Assembly: GCA_025929405.1 (NCBI GenBank)
Contig: JAICMD010000005.1
Location: 1-32,774, forward strand
Length of the DNA: 32,774 nucleotides
Source: Mucilaginibacter sp.
Lineage (GTDB): Bacteria > Bacteroidota > Bacteroidia > Sphingobacteriales > Sphingobacteriaceae
Direction: 5' to 3'
In this document: piece after piece, positions 22,423-31,468 of the stretch
Numbering within the stretch: position 1 is the stretch's first letter
Layout of the letters: every line of letters starts with the position of its first letter
The notes under the pieces: model-generated
Told to the model about the DNA's origin: nothing
The model's input: the letters and a program-made list of their open reading frames with translations, nothing else
Database searches by the model: none
Made by a program: the position numbers and the translations under genes

Positions 22423-25400
22423 TTATTTTTTTGCAGATGCAATAACTCTATAGCTTTCAGGCGGACCTAAATAGCTTGATTTAACACCGCCGCGGTCAAG
22501 CACTATTTTTTCAAGCACCACGGCAGGGTCAACCATCCAGTATTTAATAATATGTTTACCCGGTTTGCTGATATAATGATCTGAACTTAAAACTTTGATC
22601 AAATTGGCCGAGTTTCCTTCCATTACCGAGTTGGCTCTTTGCGGATTAGTGATCAGCGGATCGATATTAACTTTTACGGGCGCTTCGTTATCAATTGATA
22701 TGGCATACCATAAGCCTTTCTCGTGCGTAAAATCAATTGAAGGTGCGGTATAAACCAATAGTTTTATTTTACCGGTATCGGCTACGTTTACTTCATATTC
22801 AATATGCGGGGTATTACCACCGGGGTTGTCAATACGCGGATGGGTGATAGGCGAACCTTCAATACCCGATAAGGTACGGCCATAATCAGGAAGTATGTTC
22901 CATTTTGCATCGGTGCCATCAACAATTTTGCTATAATGTATGGCTTCCATTGATGCGTAACCATTGCTTTCAACAAAACCCGATGTTGGTACAGGTTTGC
23001 TGTTATTTACCACAGCCTGTACCGTTACTGTACTGCCATTAGGACCGGTTATGGTAATAGGTACGTGTTTAACGCCTTTAGGCGCTTTTGTCCAGTCAAC
23101 ATTAACCCATACGCGCTGTTGTTTATCAATTGTGCCACCGGCAGGACTTACCTGTACCCATGGCTCGTTTGATTTAACTGTATATGTAAATGACGCTTTG
23201 CCGCGGTTAAATACTTCAAAGTAATGACCAACACGCGGATATTGGGTCAGCTCAGGTAATACAGCGGCTGTTGTAGCTTTTGGCCAATAATCTGCCGAGC
23301 CTTCAACCGATACACCCATTTCAGGGCCATCCGCCGGTGTTACTTTTACAAATGCGGGTAATTTATTGCCCCCTCTTATATCCCAGCTTGTATAACCAAT
23401 ATGCGGCTGATCCATCATGTGGCTCCATTTGCCGTTGGCCAGCGTATCATTAAAATATTTTCCTATACGTGCATCTTCAGCAAATAATTTATCAGCTTTT
23501 GCAGCTTCATCATCAGCAGCGGTGCGTCCCTGATTGCCATATAATTTTTGTTTGGCAGATGCCAGATACATTTCATTAAACACTGCACTTGCTACTACCG
23601 GATGATATACCAACTGATAAAAAGCATCATGATAAGCGGCAGGTATTTTTTTGCTTAAAGCGATGGTTTGGGCTTTAAGTTTATTATAATCTGCAACTAC
23701 AGTTTCAAATTCTCGGTAATCGGTTAAGCTATACGGTGTACTGGTGCGTATAGTGGTAGGGTCAACCATTTCGGGCTTACGTCTGCCGTTATATTTGCCG
23801 TATTGTGCTATTATCTGTGCTATTTCTGTAGCATGCTCGGGGCCAAATTGTTTGGCCGCCCATTTACGGGTATATTCCTGTAGGCTGTTTGCCGGATATT
23901 TATCAGGGTTCCAGGCGTAATCTAAGAAGAAACTTATCGGAAACTCGTATGGTTTTAAATCGCCAACGTTTACAACCCATTCCTTTCGCACGCCATACTC
24001 ATAGGCCAGGTGCATTTGCTCCCAAATATGCGGTAGCGGATTGGTGTTAACCCATTGGTAATTACGTGGGCCACCATGATAATCAAAGTGATAATAAATA
24101 CCGTATCCGCCTTTATTGTGTTCTGTTAGTAAAGGCAGCCTCCTTACGTTTCCCCAATTATCATCGCAATATAAAAGGGTAACATCTTCGGGTACACGCA
24201 TTCCTGCATCGTAATAATCCTGTACTTCTTTATATAATGCCCATACCTGCGGGGTTTTGCTGGCATCCTGATGTTTTACGTCGGCTATTATTTGGCGTTG
24301 TGTTTTAATAATATTTTCAAGCAAGGTCATGTTAGCAGCAGGGCCGCCGGGTGCCATAGGCGAGTCGCCGTCGCCGCGCATGCCTATTGTGGTTAATGCT
24401 TCTTTGTCGCCTTCGCGTTCAACACTCTTTCTCCAAAAATCTTTTAACAAATCGGGATGTGTAGCAAAATTCCACGCCTGCGATTGTTCCTGTCTGTTCA
24501 ATGTAGGGTTAAAGCGCCCCCATTCCTGTTGGGCACGATACAGCGGCTCGTGGTGTGATGTACCCATAATAATACCCATTTTATCAGCCAGGATAGGATT
24601 GTCCGGGTCGTCATCATTAAAAGCATTGCTCCACATGGCCGGCCATAAAAAGTTAGCTTTTAACCTGAGTAACAGTTCAAACATGTGCTCGTACAAATAA
24701 TGGTTAACGCCTTTGTCCATTATTTTTCCATTTAGCAATGACGGTTTTTTATTTAAGCCATCAAATTTAGCTTTGGCCCAACCGGTAAAGCCCGGCGACT
24801 CGTCATTAATAAATATACCGCGGTATTGTACTGCCGGTTCGCCATCAGTATGGCGGGTAGTAAATACGTATAAGTTACTTTTATGAATGATAGGTACATC
24901 CGCCCAATAGTACCATGGCGATACGCCAATTTCTGCCGACAGATCATAAATGCCATAAATGGTGCCGCGTTTGTTGCTGCCTGCAATTACAAAGGCAGTT
25001 TCAACGCCGGGCAGCGGGTTTTTAACAATCTGCGAAATATACATTTCGTTTTTACCGGCTAAATCGGTAAGGTTTACTTTTTTATTTTTTACCAGATTAT
25101 CAATCAGTGGGCTTTTACCTAAGGTGCCAATAATTACTACCTGTTTGCCTTTTACATCGCCGGTTGATAGAGTAGGCTCGGCATTAGTAACCGCTTTAAT
25201 ATCTGTTTGCAGATTTTTAGCGGCCATCAGCACGCCTTCATAATCGGCATTGCTTACATAAATAGGTGCCGATTTTCCTGCTGCTGACAATGTGAGCGCT
25301 CCCGGTACTTTTTTGGTATAAACATAAGGTGTATCGCCTGCATATACATTGCTTACGATCAACAATGTAAAGGTTAATAAAAATAACGCTGCGTAAACCT

Positions 25401-25452
25401 GAGTAGTAATTGGCCTGGCTTTATTGCCTTGCCGGGTAATACGTACTTTCAT
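22423..25452 (-). CDS. GH115 xylan alpha-1,2-glucuronidase
   Basis: Large exported enzyme that removes (4-O-methyl-)D-glucuronic acid side chains from glucuronoxylan and its oligosaccharides. The N-terminal signal region is about residues 1-38 (hydrophobic stretch AALFLLTFTLLIVSNVYA after a basic extension). Family blocks are strong: QYRGIFINDESPGFTGWAK (about 209-227), LRLKANFLWPAMWSNAFNDDDPDN (about 262-285), IIMGTSHHEPLYRAQQEW (about 294-311) and YYHFDYHGGPRNYQW (about 453-467). The C-terminal part from about residue 780 is beta-rich, like the GH115 C-terminal domain. At 1009 residues it is slightly long. It is divergent from susC; the 726-bp gap holds two groups of palindromic operators, and the proximal one (25546-25561) is about 95 bp upstream of this start. 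Activity is inferred from the family. Confidence 0.92.
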   Translation of the reverse strand: MKVRITRQGNKARPITTQVYAALFLLTFTLLIVSNVYAGDTPYVYTKKVPGALTLSAAGKSAPIYVSNADYEGVLMAAKNLQTDIKAVTNAEPTLSTGDVKGKQVVIIGTLGKSPLIDNLVKNKKVNLTDLAGKNEMYISQIVKNPLPGVETAFVIAGSNKRGTIYGIYDLSAEIGVSPWYYWADVPIIHKSNLYVFTTRHTDGEPAVQYRGIFINDESPGFTGWAKAKFDGLNKKPSLLNGKIMDKGVNHYLYEHMFELLLRLKANFLWPAMWSNAFNDDDPDNPILADKMGIIMGTSHHEPLYRAQQEWGRFNPTLNRQEQSQAWNFATHPDLLKDFWRKSVEREGDKEALTTIGMRGDGDSPMAPGGPAANMTLLENIIKTQRQIIADVKHQDASKTPQVWALYKEVQDYYDAGMRVPEDVTLLYCDDNWGNVRRLPLLTEHNKGGYGIYYHFDYHGGPRNYQWVNTNPLPHIWEQMHLAYEYGVRKEWVVNVGDLKPYEFPISFFLDYAWNPDKYPANSLQEYTRKWAAKQFGPEHATEIAQIIAQYGKYNGRRKPEMVDPTTIRTSTPYSLTDYREFETVVADYNKLKAQTIALSKKIPAAYHDAFYQLVYHPVVASAVFNEMYLASAKQKLYGNQGRTAADDEAAKADKLFAEDARIGKYFNDTLANGKWSHMMDQPHIGYTSWDIRGGNKLPAFVKVTPADGPEMGVSVEGSADYWPKATTAAVLPELTQYPRVGHYFEVFNRGKASFTYTVKSNEPWVQVSPAGGTIDKQQRVWVNVDWTKAPKGVKHVPITITGPNGSTVTVQAVVNNSKPVPTSGFVESNGYASMEAIHYSKIVDGTDAKWNILPDYGRTLSGIEGSPITHPRIDNPGGNTPHIEYEVNVADTGKIKLLVYTAPSIDFTHEKGLWYAISIDNEAPVKVNIDPLITNPQRANSVMEGNSANLIKVLSSDHYISKPGKHIIKYWMVDPAVVLEKIVLDRGGVKSSYLGPPESYRVIASAKK

Positions 25453-25545
25453 GAATTTTATTTTTAATTGGTTAGTGCTTGTTGGGGTTTTAAGAGTTTA
25501 AAAAATCAATTACCAAACTCTTTAAACAATAGCCTGCTAAGGTTA

Positions 25546-25561
25546 TTGCAATCGATTGCAA
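25546..25561. promoter_or_regulatory. LacI-type operator TTGCAATCGATTGCAA near GH115
   Basis: A perfect 16-bp palindrome with the central AATCGATT, matching the AAnCGnTT core of LacI/GalR-family operators. It lies about 95 bp upstream of the GH115 start. The same core occurs before susC and uxuA. The regulator is not in the window. Confidence 0.7.
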
Positions 25562-25803
25562 ATATAAATTTAAATAAAAGCCATTTTGCTACAAATAGGT
25601 TGTTTAACAACTATTTTACAATTGAAACTGATGTTTATTTTTATAAAAAATGATTAATTTTTGTAAAAAAGTGTTTTTAGTTATTTCTGATTAAATCGTT
25701 CAAATCATTATTTAATTTTTAACAAATTATTAAATTTATTAAAATATTTTCAAGATAATTTGAGTTTATTGTAATCAACTGACTGGGTTAATTACCATAT
25801 TGG

Positions 25804-25830
25804 TGCAATCGATTACGGTAATCGATTGCA
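25804..25830. promoter_or_regulatory. Double operator: overlapping TGCAATCGATTAC / GTAATCGATTGCA sites
   Basis: Thirteen-base arms, exact reverse complements, flank a single G. Each arm is itself a near-complete LacI-type site with core AATCGATT (centres 25810.5 and 25823.5, 13 bp apart). The right arm overlaps the susC -33 box. Confidence 0.72.
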
Positions 25831-25855
25831 ATTTTAATTTTTCTTTATACTTTTA
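25826..25855 (+). promoter_or_regulatory. susC promoter (TTG-N19-TACTTTTA) overlapping operator
   Basis: TTG (25826-25828) lies in the operator half-site GATTGCA and is followed after 19 bases by TACTTTTA (25848-25855), one base off the -7 consensus. Transcription would start near 25862, giving a leader of about 317 bases. Overlap with the operator suggests repression by blocking polymerase. Confidence 0.55.
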
Positions 25856-26057
25856 TCTCTTGTAACCCAATTATTACACACCTTTCATAGTTGTTATTTT
25901 TAAAGAGACAGATTTATATAGGTCAGCATTATATGCGTCATTTTTGACAAATATTTTATGAGCAGTTATAAGAACTTAATCAATTTTTATTTTTACAATT
26001 AAATCAATTTATAAAGTATGGGAAAAAAAGTCCTTTAATTTAAAATCTGCCAGGGCG

Positions 26058-26098
26058 CTTTATGCAGTGACCCGAACGGATGTTTGTCAGACATAAGG
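26058..26098 (+). other. Stem-loop in the susC 5' leader
   Basis: CTTTATG...CATAAGG (7 bp with one G-U pair) enclose an inner TGAC/GTCA stem, separated by a 3x2 internal loop, in a locally GC-rich stretch of an otherwise AT-rich leader. It lies 81 bases before the susC ATG. The function is unknown; it could be an RNA control element. Confidence 0.35.
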
Positions 26099-26178
26099 TA
26101 AACACCGTAAATACATTTAAATACACTTTAAATATATTTCTAAACATGCAAAAACAAAATCAATCAATTAATTAAATT

Positions 26179-29100
26179 ATGGAAAAACTTAGACTTATCA
26201 AATGCTGGAAGACTTTGCTTTTACTATTTAGTATAAGCATGATTTCAGGAACTATTTTTGCCCAAACTGTTACACTGCACGGCCGTGTAACCGACCAAAA
26301 GGGTGAAGCCTTAATAGGGGCGACTGTGAGAGTTGCCGGTAGCAGCAATGGGGGTACAAATACCGACATTAGCGGTAACTTTACTTTGCGTACAGGTGCT
26401 GATACAAAATCATTAACCATATCTTATGTAGGTTATGTATCACAAAGTGTAGCTGTAAAGCCTGGTACTACTAATTTAGGTAACATTATATTGGCTAACG
26501 ATGCTAATAGCTTAAATGAGGTGGTAGTTGTTGGTTACGGTACGCAACAAAAGCGTGATATAACAGGTGCTACTTCTTCAATTGACAATAAAACCTTGTC
26601 TGAAACACCAACACCGAACTTTGTTGATCAGTTAAAAGGTAAATTAGCCGGTGTTGATATCACAAGCAGCACAACCAGGCCGGGTAGCGCGCCTCAGATA
26701 CACATCAGGGGTAACCGTACCATTGGTGCGAGGCAAGATCAATCGCCCGACCAACCTTTATTGGTAGTTGATGGTATACCATATACCGGTAGCATTACGG
26801 ATATTAATCCGGATAATATCAAAAACATTGAGATATTAAAAGATGCATCTTCAACAGCTATTTACGGTTCAAGAGGCGCTAACGGTGTGTTACTGATTAC
26901 AACTAACAGGGGTACAGCCGGAAGATCTGTGACCAGCTTTAGCCAAACTTTAGGTATTAGAAATGCAGAAAGCGAACTAAAAGTATATGACGGCCCGGGT
27001 TATGCACAATTAAATGCTGACGCGTTAGCAGGTTCAGTTTTGCAAGGAAATGGTGCCTCTGCATCTTACCCTTTATCAACGCTTGAAAAACAAGGCCTTG
27101 CAAATGGTGTAAATACTGACTGGCAGAAATATACTTACCAAACAGGTATCAGTTCTGATAGCCATTTAAATGTTTCGGGCGGTACTGAAAGTACTACCTT
27201 TAATATAGGCGCAGGTTATAATGCCGTTACTGAACCTACTCCACTGAACCGTTATGAAAGATACAGCCTTCAGGCTTCAATTGAACATAAGATAAGCAGG
27301 ACCATTCGTGTTGGAGCCAGTATTACTAATACTTTAACTTATACTAACACTCCGGGTGGATTCCCTTCAGGCGCTGCAGCTTCAATGACCCCATTGGTAA
27401 CTCCTTTTGACGAAAATGGTAATTTACGCTTATTCCCTTATATTGGCGCATTTGATGCAAGTACTTTAACACCATTGTATTGGAAGTATAATGCAACCGG
27501 CCTTAATAACACCAGGAATTTCCATGACTTTACTACTTTGTTTGCCGAGTGGAAGCCTGTTAAAAACTTAACCTACCGAGTTAACTTTGGTTATGATTTT
27601 ACTCAAAGTTTCCAAAGTCAATACAGTAGCGGAAGCATCGACGTAACAGGTGCTATTAATACGGCATCATCAAGTGCAAGTTCTAATAACTCTGATGGAT
27701 ATCATTATACATTAGATAACTTGTTGACTTATGATAATACATTTGCTCAAAAACATCACCTTACCGTTACAGCGTTATTTGGTACTGAAAAAAATCATAC
27801 CCAAAATACTAACGTAGGTGCACAAAATTTACCTGCTGACGTTGTTCAAAACTCAAACCTTAATTTGGGTACCTTCAGCAGCTTTAGCGGTGGCTGGAAC
27901 GAGTTAGGTATCATTTCAGAAATGGCGCGTGTAAACTATTCATACAACGGCCTTTATGCCTTAACAGCTACTATCAGAAATGACGGTAACTCTACTTTGG
28001 CGCCAGGTCATCAATGGCTTACTTACCCCGCGCTTGGCTTGGCATGGAATATCTCAAATGAAAAGTTCATGCAGCAGTTTAGCTGGATAGATAACTTGAA
28101 ATTAAGAGGCGGTTATGGCATTTCATCAGCAGGTGCGTTAGCCGGTAACCCATACCAAACCTTGGCTAATTTAGGTATCGGCCAGTTCCAATTTGGTGGA
28201 GGCGCTGCTGGTAACGTACTTACGGTATCAAACACTAAGGTTCCTAACCCAAATCTGCAATGGCAAAAAACGGCTGAGCTAAGCATAGGTTTAGATTTTG
28301 CTATACTTAAAAACAGGCTATCAGGCTCAATTGATGTTTACTCGCAAAAAACTACAGGTATATTATTAAATAATACCAGTATAGCGAGTGCCGGTGGCGC
28401 AAGTCAGCAAACTAACCTGGGCACATCAGCAACCAAGGGCCTTGAAATTGCTTTAAGCAGTATTAACGTACAAAGCAAAGGCTTTACCTGGGCAACAGAT
28501 TTTAACATTGCCTTTAGCCGCGACAAAATTGTTGCTTTGCCAAGCGGACTACCGTATGATATAGGTAACGGATTTTTCGTTGGTTATCCATTGAACGTTG
28601 TATATGATGTTAGAAAAATTGGTATCTGGCAAATATCTGATTCGCCTGGCCCAAGCACAACAGTAGCAGGCGCTTACCAAAAAGTTCCTCAAAATGGCGT
28701 TACCGAATATCCTGGCCAAATACGTGTGCAGGATGTTAACGGCGATGGTAGTATAACCAATGCCGACCAACAAATATTAGGTAGCTTTACACCTCAATAT
28801 ACCGGCGGTATTACTAACAGGTTCACTTACAAAAATTTTGACTTTTCATTCAGCATAAATGCACGTATGGGCGGTTTGGTTTTAGTAAATTATTTAACCA
28901 GTGGTGGTTCAGCAGGTGGTTGGGGTTTCTTAGGTACAGCTCGCCACAACCAACCGGTTGTTGATTACTGGACACCTACGCATACTACAGGTACTTTCCC
29001 AATGCCTAATATGAACTTGCAAACCTATCCATTCTCATCAACTACCGGATACTACAATGGTTCATGGATCAAATTGCGTACTATTAACTTAGGTTATAAC

Positions 29101-29361
29101 ATTCCGTCAAAATTGGTTTCGCGCATTGGTATAAGTTCATTAAGGGTATTTGTACAATGCTTAAACCCATGGATCATATACAATCCTGCAGGCAAAGCAA
29201 CCAACGGAACTATATTTGATCCGGAAACAAATGCTGGAATTAATAATCAGGTTAGCGGACAATTTAATAACAACCCAACCGGCAATCGCGTAAATACTGT
29301 TACTTATGGTCAAGTTCCTTACACCAGAGATTTTGTATTTGGTCTTAATGTTAGATTCTAA
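26179..29361 (+). CDS. SusC/RagA-family TonB-dependent outer-membrane transporter
   Basis: Outer-membrane transporter that imports oligosaccharides using TonB energy, with the next gene's SusD lipoprotein as its lid. Signal peptide about 1-29 (ending GTIFAQ), then a carboxypeptidase-D-regulatory-like beta-sandwich (about 31-110, VTLHGRVTDQKGEALIGATV). A TonB box/plug start follows (NEVVVVGYGTQQKRDITGATSS, about 113-134), then the plug signature ILKDASSTAIYGSRGANGVLLITT and a 22-strand-type barrel ending FGLNVRF. At 1060 residues it is normal. There is no N-terminal STN domain, so control by an anti-sigma partner is unlikely, which fits operator-based control. The substrate is inferred to be glucuronoxylan fragments from the divergent GH115. 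SusD follows after 14 bp. Confidence 0.95.
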   Translation: MEKLRLIKCWKTLLLLFSISMISGTIFAQTVTLHGRVTDQKGEALIGATVRVAGSSNGGTNTDISGNFTLRTGADTKSLTISYVGYVSQSVAVKPGTTNLGNIILANDANSLNEVVVVGYGTQQKRDITGATSSIDNKTLSETPTPNFVDQLKGKLAGVDITSSTTRPGSAPQIHIRGNRTIGARQDQSPDQPLLVVDGIPYTGSITDINPDNIKNIEILKDASSTAIYGSRGANGVLLITTNRGTAGRSVTSFSQTLGIRNAESELKVYDGPGYAQLNADALAGSVLQGNGASASYPLSTLEKQGLANGVNTDWQKYTYQTGISSDSHLNVSGGTESTTFNIGAGYNAVTEPTPLNRYERYSLQASIEHKISRTIRVGASITNTLTYTNTPGGFPSGAAASMTPLVTPFDENGNLRLFPYIGAFDASTLTPLYWKYNATGLNNTRNFHDFTTLFAEWKPVKNLTYRVNFGYDFTQSFQSQYSSGSIDVTGAINTASSSASSNNSDGYHYTLDNLLTYDNTFAQKHHLTVTALFGTEKNHTQNTNVGAQNLPADVVQNSNLNLGTFSSFSGGWNELGIISEMARVNYSYNGLYALTATIRNDGNSTLAPGHQWLTYPALGLAWNISNEKFMQQFSWIDNLKLRGGYGISSAGALAGNPYQTLANLGIGQFQFGGGAAGNVLTVSNTKVPNPNLQWQKTAELSIGLDFAILKNRLSGSIDVYSQKTTGILLNNTSIASAGGASQQTNLGTSATKGLEIALSSINVQSKGFTWATDFNIAFSRDKIVALPSGLPYDIGNGFFVGYPLNVVYDVRKIGIWQISDSPGPSTTVAGAYQKVPQNGVTEYPGQIRVQDVNGDGSITNADQQILGSFTPQYTGGITNRFTYKNFDFSFSINARMGGLVLVNYLTSGGSAGGWGFLGTARHNQPVVDYWTPTHTTGTFPMPNMNLQTYPFSSTTGYYNGSWIKLRTINLGYNIPSKLVSRIGISSLRVFVQCLNPWIIYNPAGKATNGTIFDPETNAGINNQVSGQFNNNPTGNRVNTVTYGQVPYTRDFVFGLNVRF

Positions 29362-29375
29362 TAAAATATTTAATC

Positions 29376-31313
29376 ATGAAAATAGTTAAAAATATCTCAA
29401 TCATTACAGCTGCGGTACTGGCTATAACTGTATCGAGTTGTAAAAAGCTTTTGGAAGAACATCCCAAAAACGGTTTGTATCTTGATTATTTACAAACTGA
29501 GGCGGGCATTAAAGCAGCCATAGCAAATTCTTACAATAATTTAAGAGGCTTTTATGAGGGTGACGGAAACAACGCTCTTGTTAACGATGGAACAGATGAG
29601 TGGTTTAATGGTGGATCATCTACGGCTTCCCAGTATGGTACCTATAATATCAACCCATCAAACGGACCGGGTTTTACAGCTGAATACCAACAGATAAATA
29701 CCATGAACGGCTTGATGGATTTTATAAATGCATCAACAACAATTAGTGCTGCCAATAAAAAACTTTATTTGGGCGAGGCACAGTTTTTACGTGGATTTTA
29801 TTACTTCTATTTAGTACAAACGTTTGGTGGTGCAACCGCATCAGATCCAGCAGGTATACCATTGCATACCACTTTTATTTCAGAGCCTGTTTATCAGGAT
29901 GCACCTGCAAAATTAACTGATATCTATAATTTGATCATCAGCGATTTTACTAATGCTGCTACAAACTTACCAAATACAATAGCCAGTGGTAATCCTTTCT
30001 CGGCCAATGGTGTTGGTAAAACTGCTACCGCTGCTGTTGCAAATACTATGCTTGCTAAGGCATATTTAACACGTGGTTATACCTCAGCCGGCAGTACTGC
30101 TGATTTTCAAAAAGCTGCAGACCTTACTGCTGCAATTATTGCTAATAAAGCTACTTATGGCCTTGACTTATGGCAAGACTATAACGACGTTTATAAACAA
30201 GCTAATGATTACGGTAAAGAAAACATGTTGATGTTTGACGTAGGTTCTGACCCGGTTTATAGCGGCTATTGCTGCAATAATGGTAGGGGTAACAACAATA
30301 TGGCTGTGCTTTATCGTTGGTCATACAACCTTGCAGCCGTAAACAATGTTGCTGGTAATGATGCGCCAAATCAAAAGCAAGGCGGCCCTAACCCAATGGT
30401 ACGCGACGTTTATAACGGCCGTTCTTATGTACGTGACGCCTTTAACCGTCCATACTTAAATGATGTTGCCTTTGCCGATCAGGTGCATGATACACGTTAT
30501 GATGCATCTTTCCAAACATTTTGGATTTGTGACCAGGCTGCTGCCGATGGTACCAAGTTTGATGGTAAAACTTTAAAAGGCGATGGACTACCGTTTAAGG
30601 TTGCTTCAAACGTATCATTCGTATCATACCAGCCACCGGTTGATGGTGATACTGCTATATTAATGCCGGGTGTTCCGGTTGATAATACCCGTCGTGATAA
30701 TTTTAAAGGTTTAATTATTACTCCGGTACAGTATAACAACAACCAATATCCTGCTATTAAAAAATGGGATGATATAACCAGGATTGCAACTAATGACTTG
30801 TCTTCAAGGCCACTGATGTATATGAGGTTTGCTGAAGTTTACATGCTTAATGCTGAGGCTAACTATATGTTAGGTAAAGTAGGCTTAGCTGCACAGTCAT
30901 TAAACGTTATCAGAACCAGGGCTGCCTACAGGACACCTGCTGATGGTGACCGTATTCCTAAATCACAATTTAGGGTTACTGCTGCTTCACAAGCTGCTGA
31001 TAATGCTGCTAATGCTGCTGCAATGCAGTTAACTACAGCGCAATTAGCCCAGTTAGCTATACCAAACAACACTACAGTTGGTTCTCCAGCTTGCGGTATG
31101 GATTTGATTTTGGACGAATACACCCGCGAGTTTTGTAGCGAGCCACGCAGATGGTATGACCTTGTGCGTACCGGCCAGTTACTAAGAAGGGTTACAAAGT
31201 ATAATGCTGAAGCAGCTGCTAATATAAAAGCTTACCACACTGTAAGGCCTATACCTCAGGGAGAATTAGACAAAAATACAGGTCCAAAATACCCTCAACA
31301 CCCAGGCTATTAA
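29376..31313 (+). CDS. SusD/RagB-family surface glycan-binding lipoprotein
   Basis: Cell-surface lipoprotein that binds glycans and caps the SusC channel. The lipoprotein signal is MKIVKNISIITAAVLAITVSSC, with the lipidated Cys at residue 22. The SusD N-terminal region (EEHPKNGLYLDYLQTEAGIKAAIANSYNNLRG), the TPR-like helices (KLYLGEAQFLRGFYYFYLVQTFGG; ANTMLAKAYLTRGY) and the C-terminal family signature (LILDEYTREFCSEPRRWYDLVRTGQL, about 580-606) are all present. At 645 residues it is somewhat longer than the usual 500-600, with an extended middle region (about 280-420). It is co-transcribed with susC and ends at a strong terminator. Ligand inferred from GH115. Confidence 0.94.
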   Translation: MKIVKNISIITAAVLAITVSSCKKLLEEHPKNGLYLDYLQTEAGIKAAIANSYNNLRGFYEGDGNNALVNDGTDEWFNGGSSTASQYGTYNINPSNGPGFTAEYQQINTMNGLMDFINASTTISAANKKLYLGEAQFLRGFYYFYLVQTFGGATASDPAGIPLHTTFISEPVYQDAPAKLTDIYNLIISDFTNAATNLPNTIASGNPFSANGVGKTATAAVANTMLAKAYLTRGYTSAGSTADFQKAADLTAAIIANKATYGLDLWQDYNDVYKQANDYGKENMLMFDVGSDPVYSGYCCNNGRGNNNMAVLYRWSYNLAAVNNVAGNDAPNQKQGGPNPMVRDVYNGRSYVRDAFNRPYLNDVAFADQVHDTRYDASFQTFWICDQAAADGTKFDGKTLKGDGLPFKVASNVSFVSYQPPVDGDTAILMPGVPVDNTRRDNFKGLIITPVQYNNNQYPAIKKWDDITRIATNDLSSRPLMYMRFAEVYMLNAEANYMLGKVGLAAQSLNVIRTRAAYRTPADGDRIPKSQFRVTAASQAADNAANAAAMQLTTAQLAQLAIPNNTTVGSPACGMDLILDEYTREFCSEPRRWYDLVRTGQLLRRVTKYNAEAAANIKAYHTVRPIPQGELDKNTGPKYPQHPGY

Positions 31314-31345
31314 TAATAGCAATTTAGTTTAATTTGAATATAGTG

Positions 31346-31380
31346 AAAAAGCGCCCCGATTTATCGGGGTGCTTTTTTTT
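31346..31380 (+). terminator. susCD terminator
   Basis: AGCGCCCCGA-TTTA-TCGGGGTGCT forms a 10-bp stem with one G-U pair, preceded by A's and followed by eight T's. It begins 33 bases past the susD stop. Confidence 0.88.
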
Positions 31381-31415
31381 ATGCCCGTTGGGTAAATAAA
31401 TAAATTTTAAAGCAA

Positions 31416-31439
31416 TAAAAAAGGCCCCGAAAGGCCTTT
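31416..31439 (-). terminator. uxuA terminator
   Basis: On the reverse strand AAAGGCC-TTTCGG-GGCCTTT forms a 7-bp stem followed by a U-run (forward A-run 31416-31422). It lies 30 bases past the uxuA stop and faces the susCD terminator. Confidence 0.82.
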
Positions 31440-31468
31440 GAATTATTTGTTAAGTGGAGGAGGGATAA

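Larger units (their letters stand above)
25453..26178. other. 726-bp divergent regulatory gap between GH115 and susC
   Basis: The gap is AT-rich with no convincing gene. It holds a 16-bp palindrome (25546-25561), a long double palindrome (25804-25830), the susC promoter (25826-25855) and a GC-richer hairpin (26058-26098) in the susC leader. The ORF-track entry 25468-25653 is low-complexity and not considered coding. Confidence 0.8.

Noticed and set aside
25514-25532. GH115 promoter near the proximal operator
   Set aside because: No sequence at the spacing used by susC and uxuA matches TAnnTTTG well; the best candidates have wrong spacing or missing TA.
25468-25653. 61-residue ORF in the GH115-susC gap
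   Set aside because: Low-complexity Asn/Leu-rich translation that runs through the operator palindrome; no start signal or motif.
25688-25707. Third operator-like site TGATTAAATCGTTCAAATCA
   Set aside because: Only about 7 of 10 pairs match and the core is altered; kept as a remark, not a feature.
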